NCBI RefSeq assembly: GCF_000611645.1
Contig: NW_014012703.1
Coordinates: 4,279 to 18,523, forward strand
Source: Monoraphidium neglectum
Taxonomy: Eukaryota > Chlorophyta > Chlorophyceae > Sphaeropleales > Selenastraceae
Length of the DNA: 14,245 bases
Reading direction: 5' to 3'
Shown: positions 1-8,924 of the stretch, piece after piece
Numbering within the stretch: the first letter of the stretch is position 1
Layout: each line of letters starts with the position of its first letter
Made by a program: the position numbers and the translations under genes
The notes under the pieces: model-generated
The model's database searches: none
Told to the model about the DNA's origin: nothing
The model's input: only the letters and a program-made list of their open reading frames with translations

Positions 1-62
1 GGGGGCGTGCCGAGGCAGGCAGCGGCACAGGTCGGGGCGGGGTGAGGCTGCCTTGGGCTAAC

Positions 63-527
63 CTATGAGGTGTGCGATGTTGTCTTTGCTGCCTGTGAAG
101 AAGTTGTCGATGCAGATCACCTGAGTGGGATGAGAAGGAGAGTTTGCGCGTGTGCATGTGCATCATGGTCGACTGTGCTCGCATGAGTGCACGTTGCGTG
201 TTGGATTATCGCAGGTTGTGACATTGTTGGCACCTCTTGGATGGGCACTGGTCTAAACACGAGGGACTTTGTTTGTAACCCGACAGCTGCATGTTATGAC
301 AACTGGCCACTTCTGCATCATCCACAAAAGCGGCGTCTTGGTGAGCGCGGCAGTTTCAACTCAAAAGCGCGCCGCGGCTGCTGCTCTACCTCCACCCATG
401 CCGGCCGGCCCCGCTGTTCTGGACACCTGCTGTGATGAGGACCGCCAGCGACAGCCAGCCACGTAACGCACGCTCCCAACGGGGAATCGCCCAGCTCCTT
501 GCACGCACGCAGCCACGTGCGTAGAAA

Positions 528-592
<65 letters not shown>

Positions 593-1327
593 GCAAATGT
601 CCGAGCAAGTACACGTGAACACACACACACACATGTGCACACGCACACACCATACACACACATGCAAATGTCCGAGCACGCACACGTCAAAACACACACA
701 CGCGCGCGCGCGCACACGCGCAGCCCCCCAACCCACCCCTCTCCCCGCACCTGGTCGCCCCTGTTTACGAGGAACTCGCAGAGGTGGCTCCCCACAAAGC
801 CGGCACCGCCCGTCACCAGCACTCTGTTGCGCTCGACGCGCGGCTTGGTTTTGATGACGCCGTCGGCCAGAACGCCCTGGCTGGCGCGGGGGTCGCGGCG
901 CACCTTTCGGAGGCGGGAAACAGTGGTGTGGGCCCAAGGGTTGGAGGGGCGCACCGCCAACGCGACAAGGGTGCTGCGAGGCAAGGGTAAAGCAGCGGTG
1001 ACCGCTGCCTGCTGCCGCACAGGCTTTATGGGCGCTGCACAGTCCTGTGCAGTGTTGTGGGGCTGCTGTGGCCCTGCGCGTCTGCTGAGTCAGTTGGCGG
1101 CGCTGTCGCCCCCGGCCATTGATCGCAGGTGTGGGGTGCGGAGCGGCACATATCACATATCCCTAAGGTTTGTTGACGTCTGTACGCGCAGGCGATACGT
1201 ATATCAGCTTTTGCCCACACCGGGTTCGTGGTATCCAGGCACGACGTTGTGGCATCATACAACATGTTAAGTGGCTCACCGTGGCTCCGCCGCCCCCAGC
1301 TCCGGCGCCAATACCCAGATCGCTCAT
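63..1327 (-). CDS. UXS: UDP-glucuronate decarboxylase / UDP-xylose synthase, 5' part (3' end beyond left edge)
   Basis: UXS is an NAD-dependent short-chain dehydrogenase that converts UDP-glucuronate to UDP-xylose. Two exons are secure. Exon 751-876 encodes the Rossmann start, with VLVTGGAGFVGSHL (glycine-rich NAD loop) ending in GDQ before a GTGCGG donor. Exon 63-120 follows a CAG acceptor and encodes VICIDNFFTGSKDN, whose Asp after the second strand would hold the NAD ribose. Both junctions are phase 0 and 63 leaves a phase-1 end. The rest of the enzyme (catalytic YxxxK) lies off the left edge. The start is tentative: an ATG at 1327 opens 16 Gly-rich codons ending at a GTGAGC donor (exon 1280-1327, phase 0), which would join an acceptor at 878-877 and give a short cytosolic-type N-terminus. 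The middle exon could begin further upstream, because its frame stays open to about 1089 without an ATG; a strong alternative acceptor near 969 has the wrong phase for this first exon. Family call is near certain, first exon about even odds. Confidence 0.85.
531..721. repeat. CA microsatellite with flanking duplicated motif and CG run (intronic)
   Basis: A pure (AC)30 tract fills 531-590. It is followed by an imperfect CA-rich stretch in which a 16-base motif beginning TGCAAATGTCCG occurs twice, at 592-607 and 663-678, so the block partly duplicated with a 71-base period. It ends in an alternating CG/CA run (about 700-721) that could adopt Z-form DNA. The whole tract lies in the UXS intron 121-750. 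Open frames across it on either strand are products of the repeat and not genes. Confidence 0.95.
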
Positions 1328-1740
1328 TGTAATGCGACCTGAGCCGGTTGAAAAATCAGCTGCACACCGATTTGAAATTGAAGTACCAAGTCGATGTAAC
1401 GAGACGCCTAGGCTTGGCACCGAGGCAGTGTGCTGATATGTGCGCCAGTGACTCCTGGTGACTCCAGGGCATGCACTCCTGCTTGTACAGCACCGCGACC
1501 TGACCGACCTCCTCTTAAATTGACAATGCAACATGAGAAAATCTTACTCAAGCAGTATTGTGAAAGATATGGGTTGCACAACTGCAGGTTGCTGCCCTCC
1601 CACTGGATTAGTACCCCACCCTCCCCGGCCCCACATGTCTTTCTCCCCCCCATTTGTTTGTTTGTTTTTTGCGCCCCCTGTCCGGACCGACTGCTCCTCC
1701 GTCTCCGTGCATGTGCATACCGCCGTTGGGAGACCTGCTG
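1328..1740. other. Intergenic: 3' side of tlyA-like gene, promoter side of UXS
   Basis: Both neighbouring genes are on the minus strand, so this stretch should hold the TlyA-like 3' UTR and the UXS promoter and 5' UTR. I see no exon-like coding pattern, RNA gene or repeat. The TGTAA pentamer used as poly(A) signal in many green algae occurs on the minus strand only where it overlaps the TlyA stop codon at 1741-1745, which is an unusual place for it and may be chance. Confidence 0.4.
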
Positions 1741-3967
1741 TTACACAAGAGTGGCTTTGCCGCTGCTTATACTGCTGCCGGCGCCTCCGCTGCCTGCAAC
1801 ACCCCCCATCCCTTCCTGCTCCTGCTCGTCGTCGCCGCCCTCGCCCACGGCCACGACCGAAGCTGCGTCCACAGGCACCAGCCGCAGCGGTCCGCTCGCA
1901 GGGTCGTGCACAAAATGGGCGAGGAACTCTGTGTTGCCGCCCTTGTCGCCCTTCAGGGGGCTTTCCATGACGCCCCGCGGCTGCAGGTTGTACGCGCTGA
2001 TGCCACGCGTGATGCGCTCGATCACCTCCGCATGGACCTAGGTGCGATTGTCGCCCGTGACCATGGAAGGGAAGGAACATTTGTTGGTGGGGCGAATGTT
2101 GCGACATTGATGCGCTGCCACGATCGGTAGGGATAGGAAGGGTGAGGCGTAGAGGGCAGGTGCACAGCATGTCTCCGTAAGGACTGCTCAACTGCACATG
2201 GTGGTCTCGTCGTTTGTGCATGTGCTGCTCAAACATCGCAGTTAACAGCACTTAAACACCTTGACTACCCACTCTTCTGGCTCCACGGCCCGAACCCCTT
2301 GACAGGCCAGTCCCCCGGCACACCCCACCTTCGGGTCCCTCACGACGCCCCCCGCGCTGACGGCGCCGCGCCCCGCCTCGAACTGCGGCTTTATGAGCAC
2401 AACCATCTGTGCGCCCTCGGGCCGCATGACGCCTACGACCGCGGGCAGCACCTTGAGGACGGATATGAACGACAGGTCCAGCGTAACCAGGTCCACCTGG
2501 CGGTTTGGATACCATGATGTGAGGTCGTTGCAATCCTTATGTTTGCCATGTGGCTTCTGTTGCTTTTCTGCACGCAGCATGCTGTACATGGCAACTGGCT
2601 CCTCAACGTATGGCATGCGGCTGCTGGTCAAGCAGGGGACGACAAAGCCGTCGCCCGCATGTCACATCAGGGGGCTCGAGGAGGCGCACAGGAGGCACAC
2701 TTCGGCTGCAAATAATCCTCTGCAACGTGGTGCCATCGAGGGACAGTCAAGGGGCCCTCAGGGGGCAGCTGCGCGCGGCCGTCAGGTGCGCACCCTGGTG
2801 GGCAGGTCCTCCGGCTTGAGGTGGCGCAGGTTGGTCCGCTCCATCACCGTCACGCGCGGCTCCTGGGCGATGCTACCCATCACCTGGCCGTAACCGACGT
2901 CAACACCATACACCTGGCAGTGGTGATGGCGTGCGAGCGGTGTAGATTATAGCTGCTGGTGTGAGATGGCGGTAGGATGGCGCTTGAATGCAGTGCCAGG
3001 AAACATTTGCTGGTGGTTTAGGGTCCACTGCGGCAGCTTGCAACCCCCATGCCGCAATGTGGCACCTTGAGCACCCCCTCTGCCGGTGTCAACCAGCACG
3101 CAACCTGCGCACCCGTGCGATGCCGCGCTGCAGCAGGCAGTCTGTGAAGCCGCCCGTCGACAGCCCCGCGTCGAGCGCCGTCAGCCCCGTCACGTCGACG
3201 CCAAAGTGCTCCAGGGCCGCTTCCAGTTTGTGGCCCGCGCGGCAGACGTACTTCGGCTGCTCCGCGTTGATGCGCACCGTCGCGTCTTTGGGCACGGGCG
3301 TGCCGGCCTTCGTGACAACCCTGCAATGTTGTGCACGGACGCATGGCATCCGGGGCTGTTTGAGAGCGTGCCATGCAGAGAGATGCTGCGCCCGCTGCCC
3401 TGCACGCCACGCGTGGGCTGGCAGACGGGTCGAGCCACTGCTGGCATCAAGCCGACACGCAGCCGAACATGCATGAATAAGAGGTGATTGCCAACATCTG
3501 GTTTGACCCCACCTGTCGTTGACGAGCACTTTGCCCTGCACTATCCATGACTGTATGAGGTTTTTGCTGTGCTCTGGGTGCAGCGCAAGACAGTAGTCAT
3601 CCAGCCGCTGCTTCTTCGCACGCCCCTGCTGCTGCAACAGCTGCCTGCCGGTCTGCTTGCCGGCGCTGCTGCCTGTCGAGTCCCGCCCTGATGTGCTCGC
3701 CTCGCCAGCGGTGTGCTGCTGTGCAGCGCAGCACACCGGCATGCTGCGCGACCATGCAGCCACGCCCCTACTACCAGCGCTCATGAGGCTGCGATTGTGC
3801 TGCTCCCATGGCAGGGGCTGATGCACTGCCGGCCGCGGTGGCACAGGGGTGACTGCGAGTGAGACGCCGGCCTGCAGCCAGCAGCACAGCGCACGTGGCT
3901 GCATCAACACTGAGCGCATGGCAGAGTGCTGGCAATTACTGCGCCCTGGGCCTGCGCAGCGCATCAT
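1741..3967 (-). CDS. TlyA/FtsJ-family rRNA 2'-O-methyltransferase, probably organellar, five exons
   Basis: Bacterial TlyA adds 2'-O-methyl groups to cytidines of 16S and 23S rRNA using SAM; plants carry homologues often labelled hemolysin-like, a historical name and not a toxin role. Exons: 3513-3967, 3113-3320, 2794-2913, 2329-2496, 1741-2037, with phases 2,0,0,0; product 415 residues. Residues 119-170 form an S4 RNA-binding domain (QRLDDYCL...GKVLVNDR). Then come VCRAGHKLE (178-185), SAM motif DAGLSTGGFTDCLLQ (202-216), VYGVDVGYGQ (222-231), LDLSFIS (267-273), LIKPQFEAGR (295-304), VVRDPKVHAE (312-321) and GGNTEFL (350-356). The family's K-D-K-E catalytic set is intact as K183, D268, K297, E354. 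The SAM motif reads DAGLSTGG where bacteria usually have DVGASTGG. About 118 Ala/Ser/Arg-rich residues precede S4, probably an organelle targeting peptide; the start could be ATG 3967, 3964, 3919 or 3904. A Gly/Glu-rich tail of about 55 residues follows the core. It diverges from the dynein gene. Confidence 0.93.
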
Positions 3968-4310
3968 TCAGAGCCACGCAAGGCGAAGAAAGCAGTGCTG
4001 CACCAGACTGTGGCGACTCCGCTCGTCTACGGTGATCCGGAGTCAAGCGAACAGCATTTTGTAGCATGTCAACATATACTTATTTCCACGAATATCAATG
4101 TTCTCAAACGAGCGCAGCACATACGTACTAGACCGCTGGCTGGCCGAGCCCCTGCTCGACGTCTCGCGTCTAGCCCACCGCAAGTACCACGATCGCCTGG
4201 GGCTTTTAACACTCTCCCAGGGAAATTCCTGCCGCGAAAATTGTGATCTAGCTTGTTGACCGCGGGTCGTCCCCTTCCTTTGCGAAGGCAGCACAGCAGC
4301 CGCAGCAGTG
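3968..4310. promoter_or_regulatory. Divergent promoter region (TlyA-like / Tctex1)
   Basis: These 343 bases separate two start codons pointing away from each other, so both promoters and 5' UTRs should lie here. A local AT-rich patch (about 4060-4110, including ACATATACTTATTTCC) stands out against the GC-rich surroundings and is the likeliest core promoter area. No defined element could be assigned to either gene. Confidence 0.5.
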
Positions 4311-5038
4311 ATGGAGAATGACCCAGGCATGGACTCGTTGACGGAGGACGACCTGATAGACGATGCGGAGATTGACACCATGGTGCGCGAGGTCATCACT
4401 GGCGCGATCGGCGACAGCGCGTTCCTGCTCGCCAAAATCGACGCGTGGAGTAGCAACATCGCAGAGGGGTGCCTGAAGCGGCTAGCAGCTCTCAGCAAGC
4501 CCTTCAAGTACGTCATCACGTGCAACCTGTCGCAAAAGGCGGGCGCGGGGCTGCACGCGGCGAGCTGCACGCGGTGGTGCGACAAGACCGACGGCAAGCT
4601 GACTGTGCAGTGGTGAGAAAAATTGGTTTGGGACACCACCAGGAGGTTGGATCAGATAAACCAGTGCCGCCCTGGGCTAGGAGGCGTGCGGCGGCCACAT
4701 GTGAAAATACGCTGCCTGTGGGGTTGCATGCCGCGGCTGCGTAGAAGCAAATCGGCATGGCAGTCCGACATGCAGGGTGTGTGGAGGTGCGGGACGAATG
4801 CTGCCGGATTTCCACTTGAATGATCTTCAATGAACAAAAGCACTCAACGTGCCAGCACAGCAGCATGGTCAGGCACAAGGCGTCTGGCGTGTGGCACCGC
4901 TCCAACACACGGCTGCAAAGGCAAATAGACCTTCCTGCCATGTGCAGGCTTCATCCATTCGCTCCCCCATGTGCCACCACCTGCAGGGAAAATCCCACCA
5001 TTCTTGTGCTGGTGGCGGTCTATTGGCTGGGCATCTGA
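4311..5038 (+). CDS. Tctex1-type dynein light chain, complete, two exons
   Basis: Tctex1 (DYNLT) light chains are small dimeric subunits that bind the dynein intermediate chain and cargo, in cytoplasmic dynein and in axonemal or intraflagellar-transport motors. Exon 1 is 4311-4612 and exon 2 is 4987-5038. The intron (GTGAGA donor, CTGCAG acceptor) splits a Trp codon, TG|G. The product is 117 residues, the normal length. Residues 21-55 give the helical part (IDTMVREVITGAIG...). KPFKYVITC (63-71) and QKAGAGLHAAS (75-85) are hallmarks of the family, followed by DGKLTVQWEN (94-103) and a hydrophobic last strand ending LGI. ATG 4311 is used because no other in-frame ATG precedes the domain; an acidic 20-residue N-terminus is typical. 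The last strand (TILVLVAVYW) is more hydrophobic than usual. Which dynein it serves cannot be told from this sequence. Presence of a dynein subunit argues against a land plant. Confidence 0.93.
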
Positions 5039-5752
5039 ACTCCTGGCGAGCCAGCGCGGGCGTGAGGCCAGTCATGCCCACTCGTGCAGGCGTTTTCGTT
5101 TAGCTTGCATTCTTGTTACTTGCCCTTGATAAGGGTGCGAACCGAGCTCCAGAGGACATCGGCACTTGCCACTCATGACTGGCGCAGCGCAACGCATGAC
5201 CATTGGATGGCAGGCCGCTGTATGGGCCATACAGCAGCGGCAACCCCGCAACGCACCCCAAGCTGGGAGCTGTTGTACATGCCCAAGGGTGGCTCATCAA
5301 ATGCTGCGGCAGGCACAGCCGCTGTTTATGGGCAAGAACATGTGTGCACCATGTGAATAACAGGCAGCCTGGCCTGCAAAAAGGCAGAACGGTCGTGCTG
5401 CGCGTTGCGCTCTCGACCCCAGCAGCAAGAGGGGGAGCAGGCTGGCTGTGGGGGAGTGCAGCACACAGCAGCAGCGGATTCTTGTGATCGCTCAAAGTTT
5501 GGCTTGACTTGTACATGTGCACAGTGTTTGGTGAGAAAGGTCAATTGAGCGTGCAGCCAATCAGGCGCAGACCTGGCATCAACTGGCGCAGCAGAACCAC
5601 CAAAAGCTCGCGCGCGCAGGCCGTGCCCTGCTGCCTGCCTCAACTCAGCCATCAGGCCGCGCCCAGGTCAGCGCTCCTGGCCACGCAGCAGCTGGTAGCA
5701 CTGAGCGTGCCCTGCTGCCTACGAGGACCCAACCACGCCGTCATGCGCGGGG
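5039..5752. other. Convergent 3' intergenic region
   Basis: The Tctex1 gene ends at 5038 and the next gene ends at 5753 on the opposite strand, so both 3' UTRs fall here. Several open frames cross it on each strand but none shows splice-linked motifs or a recognisable domain. No TGTAA pentamer was found in the expected places. The right end carries an 85-base duplication listed separately. Confidence 0.5.
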
Positions 5753-5790
5753 TCACTGCTCCTTGCCGGGCAGCGGCTGGTAGCACTCAT
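5621..5790. repeat. Imperfect 85-base tandem duplication spanning a stop codon
   Basis: Two adjacent units, about 5621-5705 and 5706-5790, share the blocks CGTGCCCTGCTGCCT (5622 and 5706) and GCTGGTAGCA (5691 and 5776) at 84-85 base spacing. The right unit contains the last dozen codons and TGA stop of the membrane-protein gene. The left unit, past that stop, still reads CYQLLRGQER-stop on the minus strand, beside CYQPLPGKEQ-stop in the gene. Confidence 0.75.
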
Positions 5791-7279
5791 TCGCATACGC
5801 CTGCGCGGCCGTCGCCGCCGCAGGCTGCTCAGCAGTCTCGTTCACGACGACGAGCACGCGCGCGCTGCCCACATCAGCTTGGTCGACCAGCAGCGGGTGC
5901 TCCAGCTCGTCGCCAGACGCAGTGCTGCGGCGCGACGCACGGCGCGACGTGCCGCCGCGGTATGCCTTGAGCGAGCCGCCGCCGCATGCGTCGCCGTCGC
6001 CCGCAAGCTTCGCGTACGCCTCGTCGCTGCCGCCGCCGTCGCCGCCGCGGGCGGACAGCGTGGCGCGCAGCTGCACAAGTGAGCGGACGAACGCCACGAA
6101 CGTGGCAGCACAGGCTGCGCTGAGCACCAAGACCAGCAGCCGGCCGCTTCCCTCAGGCTCCTGGCCCTCAAGGTCGCGCAGCGCGGCGCCGCCCTCCACC
6201 TCCGCCCCCTCCTGCAGGTAGTCCATCTCATCCACATCCTCAAAGCTCGCCGCCGCGGCCGACAGGTCCACAAGCTGCACGGCATGGCCACCGATCACGG
6301 CCACCATGTTGGGGCCATCGGGGCGCTGCAGCAATTCATCAAGCGCCGCTGCGTTCTCGGAAGCCTCGCGCCGCCGCGCCTCGGCGGCAGCCAGCATCGC
6401 GGCGCGGTGCGGGCACGGGCGGCGCGGCGGCGGCGGCCGCGCGTGGCCGGGGCCGGGGCCGAAGGCGGCGAGCGCCTGGGCGTGCGCTTGCTGCTGCAGC
6501 AGCGCGCTGTGGAAGCGCTGCTGCTGCGCCTCCAGCGCCTCCATCATTGAGTCCGCCTCGTGCATAAGCGAGTCCAGCGCAAACGCCGCCCAGCTGCCCA
6601 TCTGGGCAGCAGAGGCCGGGCCGCGAGCGGCGTGCACCATGTTCTCTGGGAAGGGGGCGAGCAGCTTCTGCATCAGCGCGACGCCGTCGGCCGCAGCAGC
6701 AGCTTCGCCCGCGCGCATCATGGCGGCAGCGGCCTCGGTGGCAACCTCGTCGCCAGCGGGCGACGCACGAAAGCGAGCGGCAATGTCGCTCGGGCCGTCA
6801 TGCGAAAGCCTCCTGCAAGCGCAAAGGCAGCGATGCCGAGTGGTGCGCAACGTCAGCAGCACATCTGGCATGCCGCGGTGAGCGCCATGTGTGTTCGGAA
6901 CCACGACAGGAGCTCAGTGCACAGAATGCTGAAAGTTGCCAACCCCATCGCTTAGCCCTACAAATCTGAGCGCCAAGCGGCCAGATGCACACTTTGCATC
7001 AGGCACTCACCCAGAGTCCGCCATCACAACCCCATGGTTCGCCTCTGAAGGAAGAGAAATCATGTACAGCTCCTGGGTAACGAAAGGCGGGGGGGGGGGG
7101 GTAAGCCCCTCATTCATGTGCGGGTCCCGGTCTCGGTCTGCGCCGCGCGTGCCTTCCTGTCTAGCGGCTTGACAACCCACCTTAAGGTCGCGCTCCCCGT
7201 AAGCTACAGCCACGAGAGCGGCGAGCAGCCCAAGGCACAGGATGCCCCGCCTCTGACGAGGCTTCACGAGCGCCTTCAT
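5753..7279 (-). CDS. Unrecognised single-pass membrane protein with signal peptide, three exons
   Basis: I do not recognise the family. Exons are 7181-7279, 7011-7072 and 5753-6812; donors GTGGGT and GTGAGT, acceptors CCCAG and TGCAG; phases 0 and 2 fit exactly and give 406 residues. Exon 1 encodes a textbook signal peptide: basic start MKALVKPRQRR, hydrophobic core GILCLGLLAALVAVA, likely cut after YG. Residues about 34-275 would be lumenal or extracellular: an Ala-rich, probably helical stretch with many Met, Gln and Glu residues, a proline run (about 178-183) and an acidic segment (FEDVDEMDYLQEG). One membrane helix follows at about 278-299 (LLVLVLSAACAATFVAFV), bounded by Arg, then a cytosolic tail of about 105 residues, rich in Gly, Arg and Ser. 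This predicts a type I protein of the secretory route or surface. The 3' end overlaps an 85-base duplication. The existence of the gene is well supported; its function is unknown. Confidence 0.82.
7089..7101. repeat. 13-base G/C homopolymer beside a splice acceptor
   Basis: Thirteen consecutive G on the plus strand are a C13 tract on the coding (minus) strand, 15 bases before the acceptor AG of exon 2 of the membrane-protein gene. It probably serves as the polypyrimidine tract. Its length may be a sequencing or slippage artefact. Confidence 0.8.
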
Positions 7280-7784
7280 TGTGTGGGCGATTGCTGTGCT
7301 ATCAGACAGTTAGGCAATTAGTGTTCCGCTTAAAAGACGGTCGGGCAGATGCTTTAGCTGTGGGCAACGGAAGCGGCCCAGTCGCCTCGCACACGACAAT
7401 GGAATCCTCGCCGCCGTGCTGGACCTGGACCTCCCATCGGGTCACCGGCACATCATCGTGCGCTGAGCAACGCTCCGCCCTCGTCCAATGTGACCTCACA
7501 GTGCAGAGCTAGACTTTAACACCAGGACTGAGGGTTGGCCCGGGGACGCGAGCACTGCGTGGCGCTTGCATGCCAGGTCCTCTAGAACCTGCCGTGGAGG
7601 TTGTGACTATCAGCAACCGCAGTTGACAACCCTGTTGGAGGCGGACGCTCCGCGTCGCTGTCTTTCCTGCCAGTACCTGTTGGCCTGCGCCACGTCAACA
7701 TCATGCGGTGGACAGAGTGCAAGAAGTGTGCGGCGCAGGCCCTTAGACTGCGGCGGCGTCGGGCGTGCCGGCCAGAATGCCTGC
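7280..7784. other. Promoter side of membrane-protein gene; no gene seen
   Basis: This should hold the 5' UTR and promoter of the minus-strand membrane-protein gene. Short open frames occur on both strands but none has a convincing start, splice partner or motif. A minus-strand frame ending at 7610 and running on into the duplicated block reads plausibly like protein (see rejected list) but could not be confirmed. Confidence 0.4.
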
Positions 7785-8626
7785 TGTATGATGCGCTTGT
7801 GGGCGGCTCGTGGACGATTGGTAGCTCCGATTCGCATCAGACGCTCGGCAGCATGCTGAAAGGCTGGGCAACGGCCACGCCTTGATCTTGCGCAGGAGCA
7901 ACATGCGGTCAACCCACGTCCACCGGTCCACGCCCTCTGCAAGGCGCACGTGCAGGACAGCGGTGCGTGTTGTACACTCCCTGCAGGCGGTAAGCAACCA
8001 CGAACCTTGCAATCTGCAGTACAGTACACAGGTGCTGAACTTGCAACAGTGTGAAATGGTGAGTGCAATACGGTATAAACACATGCCATTTGGGGGAGGG
8101 GGGCAAGAGCGTGCTGCAGGGTCAACGTCGCCTAACCGTGTATTGTATGAACAGCACCAGCCAGGATAATCCACCTTCAAGGCGTCTCATTACCTTTTCT
8201 GAACACTGTTTGTGTCACTGTATCACATTGAACGCCATCAACCTTGTCACCACAGTGGCACCGGCTGCCCGCTGCCTCGACACCGAACGCACAGACACTA
8301 TATCGTTTCTGAACAGTTTCACATCAGAACAGACCTCATATTTCCATCTTGTGATAGCCCATTCGATTGTTCGGGTGCCTCAGCGGCCATGGCCCAGGCT
8401 CAGGCCTTATCGCAGCAGCTCTCCTCCAGGCCCTGCGTGCCAGCCTGAGACTCTAGTGCGCGTCTTCGCAATGGCAATGGCACTGCCAGCACCAGCGGGC
8501 GGCAAGCACGTGTCTCCCTGCTGTGTGTGGCGGCGGCGCTGCTGAGCAGCGCGGCCACAGGCTCCCGCGGCATGGGCGCCGCGGCCGCTGGAGCTGGGGC
8601 CGGCACGGGCAGCTGCTCATGAGCGT
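7785..8626 (+). repeat. Left copy of lepA promoter/5' end duplication
   Basis: This segment aligns by eye with about 10823-11600 in the same orientation. Similarity is patchy at the left (shared runs around GTGGGCGGCT, ATGCTGAAAG, TGCGCAGG and CGGTCAAC) and strong at the right: 35 identical bases at 8248-8282 versus 11255-11289, and 41 identical bases at 8383-8423 versus 11379-11419, covering the lepA start codon. It covers roughly 600 bases upstream of lepA plus about two thirds of its first exon. Presence of the promoter region shows a DNA-level duplication rather than a retrocopy. Confidence 0.88.
8389..8626 (+). pseudogene. lepA 5' fragment with early stop (duplicate of exon 1)
   Basis: The ATG at 8389 begins the same transit-peptide coding sequence as the real lepA start at 11385 (first residues [19 protein letters not shown]). 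A three-base insertion (AGA) relative to the intact copy turns TGC into TGA at 8446-8448, so the frame stops after 19 codons. Beyond it the copy can be followed, with further indels, to about 8626. No GTPase exons follow; a different gene lies downstream. It is best read as a dead fragment, though its retained promoter could still give a short transcript. Confidence 0.82.
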
Positions 8627-8650
8627 AATGGCGAGTCGATCAGAGCGGCA
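8627..8650 (+). repeat. 24-base direct repeat, left member
   Basis: AATGGCGAGTCGATCAGAGC plus GGCA here matches 10781-10804 at 21 of 24 positions (17 of the last 18). It sits exactly where the left duplication ends and brackets the 2.1 kb segment carrying the MBD-like gene. Confidence 0.75.
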
Positions 8651-8924
8651 GAGGAGGCTTGAACTCGGGTTACAGAATATCGCCGCCGAATATGAATTCG
8701 GGTGACATGATACATTCACTTTTGTATAATACTTCATATCGCGGGCAGACGGTTCGTGCGTGACTCCGGCAGCTGTCCTTAGTGATCAACTGAATACTGC
8801 CCGCATAATTCACTCTTCCACCGTAAACGTGCTCGCGGAGGCGAGGGGTTGAACACCGACGCACGAACGGGTTCAGGCTTGGGCAGCAGCACGCCGCGCT
8901 GCAACTCACCGACCGCGCGCCTCA
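8651..8924 (+). promoter_or_regulatory. Probable promoter region of the MBD-like gene
   Basis: This AT-richer stretch separates the left duplication from the ATG at 8925. A TATA-like TGTATAATAC lies at 8723-8732, about 195 bases before the start codon. No other element could be assigned; the TATA call rests on sequence resemblance only. Confidence 0.35.

Noticed and set aside
361..683. Minus-strand frames rich in Val-Cys repeats
   Set aside because: They are translations of the CA microsatellite inside the UXS intron.
1741..3967. Hemolysin toxin, as TlyA homologues are often named
   Set aside because: Conserved S4 and FtsJ-type methyltransferase motifs with the K-D-K-E set show an rRNA methylase; the hemolysin name is historical.
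5326..5652. Minus-strand open frame of about 108 codons starting at an ATG
   Set aside because: It lies in the convergent 3' region, has no recognisable domain and overlaps the tandem duplication of the neighbouring gene's end.
7610..8180. Minus-strand open frames with protein-like stretches (for example WVDRMLLLRKIKAW and NRPRAAHKRIIQQAF)
   Set aside because: The matching part of the right duplicate carries stops and indels, and differences between the copies are not concentrated at third codon positions. No splice partner or known domain was found.
7785..8626. Retrocopy of lepA
   Set aside because: The copy includes upstream non-transcribed sequence, ends inside exon 1, and has no poly(A) tail.
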